Of a stretch of DNA of 64,000 nucleotides, positions 24,356-36,893 are shown in pieces; positions within the stretch are counted from its first letter, which is position 1; every line of letters begins with the position of its first letter. Origin of the DNA: Parascedosporium putredinis (lineage: Eukaryota > Ascomycota > Sordariomycetes > Microascales > Microascaceae); contig CASHTG010000009.1 of NCBI GenBank assembly GCA_949357655.1, positions 682,001 to 746,000 of the forward strand, read 5' to 3'. The notes below the pieces were generated by a model. The model searched no databases. It had not been told where the DNA came from and saw nothing but the letters and a program-made list of their open reading frames with translations. A program made the position numbers and the translations under genes.

Positions 24356-24957
24356 GATGAACACGGAACCCGAGGGCGGGAAAAAGAAAAACAGAAAAAA
24401 AGATGGCAAAGGCCTTGGGTATCCTGTTTCCGGAGGGTGATAGTCCCCTTTATCTTGGGATTCTGAAGGCCCTCGTCTCTCGGCTTCAACGGAAGATCTT
24501 TGTTTTTCAACAAAGAAGAAGTAAGTATAACAGGGAGAGGAAGAAAAGTCCCGAACAAAGTGAGTCCAAATGATGCTGATTAATGGGGCATCGCGGGGCA
24601 AATTCTGCGAACAAGCGATACTCGAGTTTATTCGCACTGGGAAAATACTCTAATCTAATGGGTATAAGACAGTGCGGGTTGAATAAATGCCCCGCATTCC
24701 GATAAGATAAGGCAACCCTCCCACTTTTCAGGTTTTTTTTTTCGTCCCCTAGTCCCCGTTAGGTGCCTACTCAGACTGACCCTCCTGCCGCGTCCTTTGC
24801 CTGCGAAAAGGGACAATTCACCACTCAGCCCACTCCTGCGACTGTCTGCCTCGTCGACTCCTCACCTCCCGCTGGCCGGAAAATCCATAAAGCACTCGAC
24901 TTTAAGTCCCGTAGCCACCATTCTAGTCTCACAGGCCTTGGCCGACTTACTGCCAAG
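24356..24957. promoter_or_regulatory. Shared divergent promoter region of LSG1 and LTV1
   Basis: The start codons of the 60S factor LSG1 (-) and the 40S factor LTV1 (+) are 602 nt apart, head to head, with no other gene between. A 10-nt T tract occurs at about 24733-24742. I found no GATGAG (PAC-like) motif in the gap. The arrangement suggests coordinated expression, but that is inference from position. Confidence 0.5.
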
Positions 24958-26268
24958 ATGCCCAAGGGAAAATGGATGTAAGTGTCGCCTTCCCCTCCCT
25001 ACCTTTTGCGCCAACTCCACGATTTCGCGCGAATAAAAACTTATGGATGTTCCGACGACAGAAACAAAAAGACCGCGACGCACTTTACGCTCGTTCACCG
25101 ACCTCAAAATGATCCTCTTATCCACGATGACTCCGCGCCGCAAATGGTGCTTAATCCCACCGGAACGGGAGACAAGAGGAGCAAGGCCCTAGACGACTTG
25201 GCGTCCGAGCTCGGTTCCGAGGTGGAGAGTATTAGGGACAACGAGGGTGAAGCCGCCAATCACGGAATTTATTTTGACGACAGCGAGTATGATTACATGC
25301 AGCACATGCGCGACCTCAACACTGGCGGCGCTGGCGAAGTTGTCTTCGTGGAGGCCAACTCGACCGCGAATAAAGGCAAGGGGAAGGGGAAGATGTCCCT
25401 CGAGGACGCTCTGCGGCAGATGGATCTAGAACACAAGGCGGACGATCTCTTGGACCAGGATGTGCTACCGTCCAAGAACCTTCAGCACGTCTCCTACCAG
25501 ACGCAACAAAACATTCCCGATGCCATTGCGGGATTCCAGCCCGACATGGACCCTCGGTTACGTGAGGTCCTTGAGGCTCTGGAGGACGAGGAATATGTGG
25601 ATAACGAGGATGACGACGTGTTCCAGGCACTTGCGAAGGACGGCGAGGAAATTGACGAATACGACTTTGAGGAGGGTGAGTTTGACGACGATGACGGCTG
25701 GGAATCAGATCACACGGCAAAGCCCGCAAGGGAATACAAGGATGGAGATGAGGCGGCGGAAGAGGCGGACGAGGTTCCCGAGCTGGCCAACGCGCGAGGC
25801 GCCGACTGGCTGGACGATTTCAAGAAATTCAAGCAAGACCAAAAGACTGGCCAGCGTACTGGACCCAATGGCTCGGTGCTCGACTCGACCTGGACCACCA
25901 CTACAAACGGAGGACGCCGCAAGAAGAGGAGGGGTGCCCTGACCAACCCTTCTTCCTACTCCATGACTTCGTCTTCGCTGGTCCGCACCGAGGGGCTTAC
26001 ACTCCTGGACGCTCGGTTCGACAAGTTAGAAGAGCGCTACCAAAACGACATTGACGATGACGTGGGGTCAGTTTCTGCTATCTCTACGGCATCCAGTGTC
26101 ACCGGCCCCATGAGGAGCGACTTTGATAGCGTCATGGACGAGTTTTTAACGGGGTACTCCAAGGGCAGGAGACCGTCTAAGAAGATCAAGGGTGGCCAGA
26201 CTGGCTTGGACCAACTCGACGAGATTAGGAAGAACCTGGGGCCGCCAAGGCTGTCGGCTCGCAGGTGA
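24958..26268 (+). CDS. LTV1: Ribosome biogenesis factor LTV1 (40S)
   Basis: Ltv1 binds pre-40S particles near the beak and must be phosphorylated and released for small-subunit maturation and export. A 20-nt first exon (24958-24977, MPKGKW) joins exon 2 at 25062, giving the family start MPKGKWINKKTATHFTLVHR and a clean 408-codon frame. Further features are SEYDYMQHMRDLNTGG, very acidic middle stretches (DEEYVDNEDDDVFQ, EEGEFDDDDGWESDH), NPSSYSMTSSSLVRTEGLTL, which carries the conserved Ser/Thr-rich phosphorylation region, and LLDARFDKLEERYQ. No frame errors. The tail GPPRLSARR fits the family. Confidence 0.93.
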
Positions 26269-27043
26269 GAGAAGAGAGGAGGGGAAGTGGAGAAGGGGAG
26301 GGGAGAATAGGAGCGCCACGATACGTATGGATGAATGATTAGACTTGATTCCTCTATCTCTCTGCCCCTAAAAAGTATGTAGATTGAACTTGTTGGTCTT
26401 TTATAATGGAATAAACTGATACCCATTTCAAGAGAGTTGTTGTATGTGTTTCGCCCCATGTCACTATTAATCAGTGTCGTGCCGGATCTTCGCCAGTTCG
26501 AGCCCCACATACCGGATATGGTCTAAGCGCCTAAGGTATTCATCAAAGGATCAACTCCGAGTCATGTTTTAGACGGCCGGGATGGGACAGGCTGGAGACG
26601 ATGTCAATCACGTGACCGGAATTGTTTCGCAGGCCGCTCGGAAGATCTGTTTTCCCAGGACCCCTCTGCGAGCTCCGGCAGGTGGTAGCTGTGCTGTCTT
26701 GGCCTTGTTTCCAGTCCCCTTTGGCGGCAGCCTTACCCAAAACGGCCCTTTCAACGGACGCTGAGTGTGCTTAGCTCTTTTTCGCATGCATGCGAGGATC
26801 ACGACCTCTGAATTCACAACATTAACCCAACCTTGCCTTGCAAGGATTTTTACGTCAACTCCCACCACCCCATCACCGCCACATCGCGATTTCATCCCGC
26901 GATCAATTCTAATCCGCTTCCTCATCACCTTTTGTGATTATTCAATCACTAAGCGGTTTTTCTTCTCCCTTTCTTTTTTCCTCCATCTCGAGAGAGCCAA
27001 GCGCGTCGACAAAATCAACAAATGATAGTCGGCGGAGAAGGCG
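26269..27043. other. Intergenic between LTV1 and SAC3
   Basis: About 0.78 kb lie between two same-strand genes. No gene is seen. GTTCGAGCC at about 26498 resembles a tRNA B-box, but the flanking bases do not pair as a T stem. A pyrimidine-rich stretch at 26960-26985 precedes the SAC3 start. Confidence 0.5.
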
Positions 27044-30000
27044 ATGGCTACCTTTGGCGGTAGCGGCTGGCCAGCCGCCACCCAGACGCAAACCGCTTCT
27101 CCCTTTGGCGGCGGTGCGTTCGCCTCGGCGTCGAAGCCATCACCATTTGCGTCGAATCCGTTTGGCGCCCAGCCCACGGCCCAGGGAAATGGAAACGACG
27201 GACCCCGAAATCCCTTTTCCACGACATCGGGAGCGGCTCCTGCCCCCAACCCAATCCCTTTGGGTCCGTATCCACGGCGGCGACGACGACGACGACGACG
27301 GCTCCTCCGGTGAAGAACCCCTTTCAGCAAGCATCGTCGCAAACGACGGCCCCGTCCATATTTGGGGCCAAGGCTACGACAGGCTTCGGCGCGTTATCGC
27401 AACCTCAAGCAAATCGTTCACCCTCGCCATTTAGCGTGCCATCGAACCAAGGTAACCAGGAGATCAAAGACGGTATGGCTTCATTAGTTTTCATCTGACG
27501 TTTTTAGGTCGATCGACAAATCCTACGCTCAACGCACAAGCGAACGCTTTCGCGCCCTCCACGACGAATTTGAACAATGGCAACAAGCCCGCATTTGGCA
27601 CGCAATTCGGTGCGCGAAAAACGTTTGGAGCGCCATCTGATGCCGAGCAGTCTGATGATTCGAAACGATCGAAGCGGAAAAACCCCGAAGTAGGCGGTGG
27701 CCACGAGACAAAGAAAAATGGTGTCAAAGATGGGGCGAGGGCAAGCTCCTTTGGTGCACAGGATGCGCAGAAAAATGGGCGACTTCTTAAAGGTGCCCTG
27801 TCGAATGGGCCCAGCAACCACGGAAAAAGGTTCACTTCGACCAGCAGCCCGCGAAGGACCTATCGCGGACCACCAAGCGTCCGGGTGCCCAAGGAGCGTT
27901 CAACCAACCAAATCAGGCGAACACGAAGCCCAAGTCCAACAACAACCGATTAGCCCCCGGTCCGATCACGACCAACGATCCTTATGCAAAACAGATTCTC
28001 TTACAGTTGGCCAAGGATGGTATTCGTGCTCCCACGTGGCCGGCGGACCCCGGCAAGCCCAGCAGCAAGAACGTGATGATGCAGTTTAGGGAAGACTATA
28101 AAGAGTACCGGGAAAAGGCTCGAGCATCCCTTATACGTGCAGGATTGATTGACAACCCAGACGACCGAAAGCGACTCGAAGACGCGATCGATTTCAAGGG
28201 TATCTGTGAAGATATGTGCCCCGAGTTTGAGAAGGTGACCCGAATCACCGAGTTCGATATAAAACATGCGGAGAAGGACCCGTCGACTTCTTGGGCCGAC
28301 ACAACCAAGATGGTCAAGAAGCTAGCGAGATCAGCCGCTGGACAGGAGGCGCCGCTACCGATGGACGTACGGTCCGTCGCAGCCCTCCGCCGCACCCTGG
28401 ACTACCTAATCGACGACCTATTGGAAAGCGACGACAATCTGCCTGTAGTGCACGGGTTTCTTTGGGACCGAACGCGAGCGATCCGCAGAGATTTTGCCTT
28501 TTTCTCATCCCTAAATCCCGAAGAAATGCGCGACCAGGTTTACTGCCTCGAGACCATTGCTCGTTTCCATGTCACTTCTCTGCATCTCTTAGCGCAGCCA
28601 GATTTCGCCTACGAGGACTATTCGGAACAACAAGAAGTTGAGCAGCTCGGCAAAACGCTGATTTCTCTCATGTACGCCTATAACGACTGCAGCGCCCAAG
28701 GGATTACGTGCCCGAACGAGGCCGAGTTTCGAGCTTACCAGCTTGTATTCCGCGCCTTTCACCCCGACGTTTTGGAGAACGTCCAGCGGGAATGGGACCC
28801 TCGGTTCTGGCGGGAGTCGGATGAGATACGAACCGCTGTTTCCCTTGTCGAGGCCCTACAAAATACCCAGGATTTCCATGGGCCTCTCAAAGGCGCCCCG
28901 TCTTTTGCTGCCGCGAGCGCGTACAACTCGTACTTGCGCATCGTGGCGGATTCCAGCGTCTCTTTCACCATGGCATGCTTTGCTGAGATCCACTTTGGAC
29001 AGCTTCGCCGTTCTATGCTATCCGCCATCAAGAAGGCCTTCTCCCGCCCTAAGCAGACGCCCAAGGATATCACGGCGGCCGTCCTCAACTCGTACCTCCA
29101 GTTCGACACCGTCGACGAGGCGGTGGAGTTTGCAGAAATCCATGGACTCGAGTTCGCTCCAGACGACAACGACCCCGATGACATGGAAAAGGGCTACCTC
29201 ATTCTCGAGTATGGGCATGGTCTCGAATACCCCCGCTTACACCACTCCTTCTCGGAGAACCTAGTCGAGAGCAAAAGAAGCTCCCACACTCTTCCCGACA
29301 TCATCCATCAAACTGTATATCAAGACCAACCCGCAGCTTCCCAGCAGCTCTCTACCGATGAAGACTCGCTTTTTGTGACCTCGACCTTCTCGGAGCCGTC
29401 CAAAGCACAGTCCCCTATGCACGTCGTGCCGTTGCACCCACTTCTTCTGCATCTCCTTTCGCCCAGAACCCTCCTCCGAACACGCCTTTCTCCTCAGTAA
29501 CGACCACGAAACCCTCGTCAAGTCCCTTTACGCAACCCTCTCCCTCGTCCAACGGGGCACCCGGTGGTTTCCAGCAGGGTTTCCCCAAGTCAGGTATGGA
29601 TAGGTTATGCACTGCACCAAGTAACTTCCAGGTGAAAAGAAAACTAATACCGTCTACTCCCAGCAGCTTCTCCTTTTGGCGCAGGCACCCAGCCAACTTC
29701 TTTCCCAACCCCCGGCACACAGCAGAGCACCACTCCGGGTTTAGGGTTAGCCTCATCACGACCTTCCCTAACATCAACGCAACAGGCCCCATCGACGGCG
29801 CCTTCACCCTCCTTTTCCTTCAAACCTACGACTGGGTCAGGTGCGATACAACCTCCTACAGCACCAACGCCACCCGCACCATCCTCGGCCGCCGCCGGGG
29901 CAGCACCTGCGGCTCCTCCTAGCGAAGACAAGCCCGCCTCGAATCCCTTTGGCTTCCTCAGCCCGTCAACCACCAAGCCTACAGACACATCGACTGCGCC

Positions 30001-31629
30001 CTCTATCAAAGTCACACCCCCAACACCTGCATTCCCTCCGCCTCAGCCATCGGCGGCTCCTACCCCTAACACTGTTGCCGAGGCTCAAGTTGCTACCAAG
30101 CCGTCACCCGCCCCCTTGCGAGCGCAGTTACCAGTCAACCGGCCGCGGCGATACCAGCTTTCGTGGCAAATACGTCGACCCCCGTGCCCTCGCTTACATC
30201 AGTGCCCGCACCCGCAGCCCAGCCCAGTTTATTCGCGCCCGCAGCTGCTGCGCCTACGAGGGTGCCACCGGCTCCCACCAAAGAAGAGAGGTGGGACGCG
30301 TTCGCTCGGTGGTTTGTGACGGGTGACACCGGTTTGATGGATCAGTTTGAGATGTTTATTGTAGAAGAGGCAGTACGGAAGGCGCAGGAGCAGTATCTTT
30401 ACGAGGAGGCCGAGCGCGTGCGGAGAGAAGAGGACGAAAGGTCGTGGGCCGAGGCGCGCAAGTTTCGCACCTACAGTCTCGGAGTCAAGTTCTTTTATCG
30501 ATGGAGGGAGATTGCACGACAAAATCGAGCTAGCGCCCTGCGCCGAAGCGCCCGGGATCAACTAAAAGCGTACCATGACGAAAAACGACTAGAGGCAGCT
30601 AAGAAGAAGAAGGAGGCGGAACGAGAACAGCGGAGGCTGGCCTTGGAGGCGGGGGTAGACAACCTCGAGGATCTCAAGGTACTGATCCGAAAGCGGTCGG
30701 TCACCACGAGGGAAACGGAGGATGCGATTCTGGCAACCGGAGTTCTTTCAGGAGTGCGGAACGAGCGCGGCGCGGCGGCGCAGATTGTCGGCCGCAGGAG
30801 CTCGCTCCCGACGCCACCGCCTGTTCAGAAATCGAGCATGCCTAAATTTATGCACAGGATTAAGGCCAGCATCAACGAATCGTTTAGTAGACCAGTCGAC
30901 AAGACGTGGCCGGAAAGTAGCGCGAGTAGCGTGACGTCCAGCGGCGCAGGTGGTGCCAAGACCAAGGCACTAAGGGAGGAGTTTAGCGGCAGCGTGCTAA
31001 AGAAGACGATTGCGCGCTCGCGGTCGAGATACTCTCTGCCACCCTCGGACAGCGAGAGCCAGTCATCGGTCTCGCGTGTTTCCGCCAGGTGGCGACTCAA
31101 GGCCATGGGCCTCGTCACCATGCCCAATGGCTCAGTGCTCCCAGAGTACCTCGCCGACCAGATCAAGTACGAGGGTAAGCGATTCCCCGAGCTGGGCAGC
31201 CTCGGAATGCCACCTCCGGACCTACCGGCGGCGCACCCGGCCGACGAGGACGAGATTGAACAGATCCGCCCCGCGACCATGGACGGCACGGGATCTCGAG
31301 CGACATTTCCTTCATTCGTCCCTTCGCACAGGCCCCACGCTAGCGTGTCCGCCATCTCTACCGATCCGAGCGGGGCCCTTTTGCGTGCGGCGCCAACACT
31401 GGTGGCGAAGCGCAAGAGAAGCTCGCCCGACGCGGGCCCGGACGGCAATGCCGAGGAGGACGCCGACCAGCCGGACAAGAGCAAGCGCATCCTTTTGGAC
31501 ACGGAGAAGACGATTCGCGAAATGAGACGACTTCGGGAGGAGATGGAGGAAGGTACGGACTGGTTTAAGGAACAGAATGATAGGCTGCAGAGCCAGATGT
31601 CGAGTCGGGCGGGAACGCCCTGGGGTTGA
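27044..31629 (+). CDS. SAC3: mRNA export factor SAC3 (SAC3/GANP family)
   Basis: Sac3 is the scaffold of the TREX-2 complex that links transcription to mRNA export at the nuclear pore. The N-terminal 250 or so residues are rich in FG-type repeats (NPFGAQ, SPFGGGAF, IFGAKA), as in nucleoporin-binding regions. The SAC3/GANP helical core follows: FKGICEDMCPEFEKVTR, LRRTLDYLIDD, FLWDRTRAIRRDF and VYCLETIARFHV. The middle is Pro/Ala/Ser-rich, and the C-terminal third is charged and helical (RWDAFARWFVTGDTGLMDQF), ending GTPWG. A short intron near 27440-27507 and another near 29590-29665 are likely. The frame shifts near 27250, 27825, 29430 and 30150; all segments are open and family-like. The total is about 1480 codons. 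Exact junctions are uncertain. Confidence 0.88.
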
Positions 31630-32770
31630 AGTGGGGACGAGAACGGAACAGTATGGTTCAAAGACGGGATGGGTTAGCGGGGAGGCGGAAAGAAAAAAGG
31701 AAACAGGATATTTGTCGGGGCTGTTTTCTCCCTTCTTCCTTTTCTGTTGCCCATTTCTCAACAGGCCACGGGCTTTTCGGGGGTGTCTCTTTTTATCTGG
31801 TTTTGCGGTCACGGCATGCGAACTGGCGGGCACACATCGCGTTTCTTCCACTTGTTTATCTGTTTTCCCCCTTTGTCTGGGGGCTTTTCTTGTCTTTTTT
31901 TTTTTCATTGATCTCCTTTGTGTAATACCCATAGATTATGGAGTACTTGGGCTACAAATCCCCTTATCCCATCAATATTGAGGATTTTATTTCTGGGCGC
32001 CCCGGGCCAGTGGGCGAGTCTCTAATAGGACTTGCCCGCCCGGTCTCTGCCCTGGCACCGACACTACTATTAGTCTCTTCTTTTCCTATTTGCGTGATCC
32101 TCATGTCTGTTGTCTTTGTGATGTAGCACATTGCGCTCTGTTGGACGCGATGGTTTTGATTTTGAAATTTTGAAATATTCATAAAAGTTATGACTATAAG
32201 ACTTTGTCGAAGAGGGTATATACACTTGATTGTGTGTAAGCTGTGAGGAGGAAAACTACAACATCCAGTCTCCGACGCCCAAGGCAACCCCTGTCCTTCC
32301 TTGGAACAATCTTCCCAAACGCCACTTTGTAATAATGCCATTAGGTGTCTGGCATCTTGAAAAGGCCGCAGCACGCTCTCTTGATAGATCAGTAGATAGA
32401 TCCCAAACCTCCGTAACACGCTGTTCCTATTCCTGCGTCCTAAGTGGTCTAGCGAAACTGCAGACCATTGACGAATAGTGGGAAACTAAACGAAGTGCTG
32501 GAAGAAATTGGTATATCGATTGGAAAGGGACGAGGAAACAAAGGAGCACAATAAAAGGAGTGTGGGCAAAAGTTGATTAAAATGAAAGAATAGAAGAGGA
32601 AGAATAGAAGAAAGTAGAAGAAAGAGCTCAAAATGTGAGTGCTCAGGAGCAAAAGCAAAGGGTAACAGTCATCAATCTTTGTTTCATAAGGCGTTAAAGA
32701 GAAAAAAGTGGAAGGAAGGCAAAAGCCCGTCGGGATCGAGAACTCCGTTCAGATACCGAACGAGATGCCT
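31630..32770. other. Intergenic between convergent SAC3 and a membrane-protein gene
   Basis: About 1.1 kb separate two converging genes. T-rich tracts around 31730-31910 fit the 3' untranslated region of SAC3; a purine-rich stretch at 32580-32630 lies on the other side. Nothing coding is recognised. Confidence 0.5.
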
Positions 32771-34770
32771 TCATCTCCCTGGGGGAGGTGGGAAAGTCAT
32801 CTGCAACATGCGACTCTCCACGGGCTCTCCCATCAGCCGCGCCTGACTCCTCCCGTGGCGTCTCCCGCCAGTCTTGATATCACCCTGCCTACCGGGGTCC
32901 ATGGGGCTCCAATCTGGCGAGACCGAGGCGGAGGCTGCAGGGGCCGTGGGAGTTGCGGGGGCCGCAGAGGCCATAGTAGGAGTGGCATTGCTCCTCTCAT
33001 CATCGCGGTATCGATCTCTATGCTACCTCCACCGCGGCTATCTCTCCCCACGCGTTGTTCTTGCAGCCAACGGACCACAGGGCCCAGAGCTTCGCTGGGG
33101 CTGCTCGAGACGGAGACGGCACGGGGCGCCGCGATGGGGGAGGAAGATGGGGAGGAGGTGAAGGAGGTTGGCGCAAACGGCGGCCTAGGCCCGGCGCCGA
33201 GAAGAGGCGCGTGTGAGCCCACGGACGTAGGTGTGGCAGCGGAGCGCGCCGAGGGCGAATGCCGATAGGAAGGGGAGGAGTGCGCAGAGCGTGGGAGGCG
33301 CGGAGGGCTTGAGGTTGGGGTTGTGATGAGGTTGAGGGAGCCCATACGAGATTTGGGGGATTGCGTATAGGGTGGGCGCGTGAGAGGCATGGGGCCCGCA
33401 AGAGAGCGAGCCTGAGATGATCTCGCGGTCGGGGAGCCGGGAGAGGTTGCTGGGGAGGGGAGAAGGGTATTGTGCGCTCAAGGAACCCTGAGTAGGGGGT
33501 GGGACGGCTAGAACGGGGTTGGAGCCGAGAGCGTCGCCGGGGTGGACAAATACGAATCCCTTTTCTTCCTCCAGATGGCGCTTTTCCTCTTCCTCAAAGT
33601 TCCTCAGTTCCTCCTTTTCATCAATATCTGCCATGGTGGGACTCCGGATCGCCATGCTTCCACCCTCCTGGTCCTCCAGCCCAACGCCTCGGAAATCAAA
33701 CCGTGATGCCAGGGGGTAACGCGCGTTCTACACCTAAAGTCTAGCGAGGACGCCGTGTTTCGCCCACCAACCCCACTTCCAAACTTGGTCCTCCCTGACC
33801 AACTTCGGTTGTTAAAAGTCATCACGCCCTTTCCGTCGTGGTGCCTGAAGCGCCGACGCCAGAGGAGGAAGCCGCACCCCACGAATAGAAGGACTCCCAC
33901 AACGACCGATACGGCGATGGCAGCGATAGTGGTAGGTGGCAAGCCCGAGTCAGGCGTCGCCGGCTCCAGCTCGGGGATTTCTCCGATCCCGAGCGGGCCA
34001 AGGGCATGCTGGCAAAAACAGTGCCGTTGAGGAAGAGCTTCTCGCCTAGCTCGGGTTTCTGATCACAGCCTGCTTCGAGCGCGACGAGGACTGCAGTTTG
34101 ATTAGCACGTGCTTTGGAGGTTATAAGGTGGCTAGTTCTTGGGTGTCCATACAGTTCCTCATATATCCATGATTGCCTCCTGTTTTCACACAGGAGAGGC
34201 ATAACTCGAACTCGTCAGAAGGGATGATGGCCTTTTCCCCCGACTCGCAGTAAGAATACCCAGACTGAGCTTCCTCAAGAATCGAGCCCTCGAGTGCGCC
34301 ACACGCCGTCGTTGTTTGGCACGGGTTTGATCCGACACCCGTAGCGTTGTGTAAACCTAGGACGCAGTAACCTACGTAATACCTCATATGATCTACCGTC
34401 TTGTGTTAGTGTGGGAGCTTTGGGAAAGCTACATATAGCAGGCTCAAGTTCTGGGGTTGTCCGACTTACACAAGAACCACAGTTGGTCACTCTCTTCACC
34501 GTTGACAAAATCGCTATTCAGCAAGCACTCGCCGCAACTCTCAAACGCCTTTCCTGCCGCATCAGTGCCGAACTCGCCATCTTCACACACAAGGCGCACC
34601 TCCGCCGCCTGGGATGAGTTTGAAGCAGGTGCCTCCGGCCCTTGAGAACATAGTGCCGTACATGGGGAACCTTCCGTTACGCGGTAGGCGGTAACGATTC
34701 CCGATAGGAACACCAAAAGAAAACAATAAGAGACAAAGGAAAAAGCTGCACGAGGCATAGATGCTGCCAT
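32771..34770 (-). CDS. Cys-rich single-pass membrane protein, paralog A (fungal 'LPXTG-domain'-like family)
   Basis: Function is unknown; the architecture suggests a surface sensor or cell-wall-linked protein. A signal peptide (SYCFLLVFLSGIVTA) precedes a cysteine-rich ectodomain that starts YRVTEGSPCTALC and includes ECLLNSDF, YYVGYCVLGL, NPCQTTTACGALEG and LEAGCDQKPELGE. One membrane span follows (AIAVSVVVGVLLFVGCGFLL), then basic RRRFR and a long Pro/Ser-rich cytoplasmic tail of about 350 residues, ending SRMLQMTFPPPPGR. Introns are 34393-34469 and 34091-34152, in the same positions as in paralog B. The frame breaks near 33990, near 33700 and at least once more in the tail, so the exact tail sequence is uncertain. 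I chose the ATG at 34770; one at 34758 is also possible. The family name is from memory of similar fungal proteins. Confidence 0.75.
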
Positions 34771-35677
34771 GGATACAGTTAGGAAGAGGATTCTAGCCGT
34801 TGGTGCCGGCTCCGATATTGCTTGATTCCGGCGTTGGTATACAAAAGATGACACAGGGTAAGAAGGAGGGAGAAAAGTTGACTGATTAAGGTGAAGCCAA
34901 ATCTGACAAGACGGGCGGTGGGGTCTGGTTTCGCCGTGCGGAGAGTGGTGCTGTGTGAGTTGCGCGTATATGAAATCTTGTGTGTTGGAGATCCAGTCTC
35001 GTCAAGTAACGGTTGAAAGCCAGTGTATAAGTGTATATCTGTCCCAAGAAAAGAAAAGAAAAGAAAAACAAGAACACTAGAAGAACGAAAGGAATACGAG
35101 GATTATACACGTGTGGAAGAATGCCTCTTTTTGGTTTCCCTTCTTCTCTTGTCCCGTCGAGGGTTTCTTTTTCTCTGGCCAGGCAAGTCTACTCGAGAAC
35201 AAGGTGGAGTGTGTCAAGTGGTGTGAAGGGCAGAAAGATTATATCGTCGGTCCCAGACCTTGCGTGTAGACAGGGAAAACGTAACGTAACCGGCTCAACC
35301 GAACGCTTAAAAGATTGTGTGAAAGGTGAGTTTCATTAGGTGAGAACGGGAAAGGGCCGAGGAGAGCAAGAGGAAGGAGGAGGAAGAAGGAAGACTCTAA
35401 GAACCGTGACGAGACATCAGGGATGGTGATGATCTAAAACTTTTTTGGCGGGATCTGCTTTTGAGTATTAGTGAAGAGGGGAGAGGGAGAGTAAACAAGC
35501 TGAAGGAGAAGAGAGTCGGAAAAGGGGACGAGAAAAAAGATCGTCAGGGTCTCGTATGTGATGGGGGAGGAGGAGGGGATAGGTTCTTGTATAGAACCGC
35601 GCGGCAGGGCTAGACCCAAACCCGAGTTCGCAGATGAGAATTACATGGGGAGAGCAAGGATGGGTTGGCATGAGCGA

Positions 35678-35723
35678 CATGGGATGGGATGGGATGGGGT
35701 GAGATGAGATGGGATAGGATGGG
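35678..35723. repeat. (GGGAT)n pentanucleotide repeat
   Basis: Imperfect tandem copies of GGGAT/GAGAT run for about 45 nt in the non-coding region upstream of membrane-protein gene A. Too short and too imperfect to be telomeric. Confidence 0.75.
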
Positions 35724-36846
35724 AGAGAGCACAGACTCGCCATCGCCTACCGGCGGGTCGATTGCCGAGCTCTTCTGCGGTACTGCGGTACTGCGGTACG
35801 AACGAGAACAGGATGCATCGCAGAATATGGAGAGAGAAGGAGAGAGAGTGTACACAATCGTCAGGGCAGCACAAGTCACACGCCTCGCACCATGCGCCAA
35901 CGGGTACGGGCAAAGGGACGGGAAGAAAGTGACACCTTGGAAGCAGCCAGAACCCTTTTGAGGGAGGAATGCCATAGAAAAGGCCGATAAAAAAGAGATA
36001 GGGAGAGAGGGAGAAAGGCAGCGAGCATAGCATAAACCGTGTCACGGCTGCATGATGGGAGAGTTGCCAGTGTCGAGCTGCCCGATCGCCACCCCAGTCC
36101 GAACCTAACACAACCTTGGACCCCAGCCAGCATGTGCCACGGAGCCGCCCCGGCGCAGGCCTAGCCTATCACAATAATTTCCCCATGCAGTGCTGCCTCT
36201 CCCTTCGCGAATCAGGTGCCGAGCGCAAAGATGAAAAAATCCCTTGGGTTCCAGGTGCGATTTCTTCCATTTTGGAGAGCTGCTGCCCACACAAGATGGA
36301 GGGGCGGCGCCATTGACGTGGACATGTATGTAGACTCGTGAAGTCGGGAGTCTCTCGTGAAGAAAATGACCCACGAAGATTGGGCATTCACCTCGCATCG
36401 TTTTCTAGCTCGTCTTTCATTTTGTTTCAGCGAGCTCTCCCTTTAGTCTGCCGAGGTACCCATGGGTCCCTTTTTCGTTTCTTTTTCTTCTTGCCCTCCC
36501 TTACAATCTTCTCTTTCTCTGCCTAGGTGGCAGTCTCGAACAGCTGGTCCGAGCAGCATATGCTCAGCGAATCCAACTGGCCGTGAGGGCCTTTCGAAAC
36601 ACCTTTGTCATTTACTCTCTTATGCCGTCGGCTTATTCTACTTGTAGACTGCGAGCTAAGGGCGCGGGAAGGGAGCCAGGATGGATCGTCTACGCTGCAC
36701 CTTTAAGAGCTTGCGTCTGCATCCGTGGTACCTGAAAGCCTCGTTAATAACCTTGATTTTTGGGGCGAGACAGAAATGGCGAGAGAGAGAAAGAGAGAGG
36801 GGGGACGGGGAAGGAGGGGTTAGTTCGAGATCCTCGGGGAGGGGGT

Positions 36847-36893
36847 ATGGTGTGTGTGTGTGGTGTGTGTGTGTGGTGTGTGGTGTGTGGTGT
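36847..36893. repeat. (GT)n microsatellite
   Basis: Alternating GT with occasional extra G runs for about 47 nt, preceded by a GA-rich tract (36777-36815). It lies in non-coding DNA between the first membrane-protein gene and CBF5. Confidence 0.85.

Noticed and set aside
26470..26520. tRNA-like GTTCGAGCC sequence
   Set aside because: The five bases on each side cannot pair as a T stem and no D arm or acceptor stem was found upstream.
35678..35723. GGGAT repeats as an internal telomere remnant
   Set aside because: Filamentous fungal telomeres are usually TTAGGG/CCCTAA; this array is a different, imperfect unit of only about nine copies.
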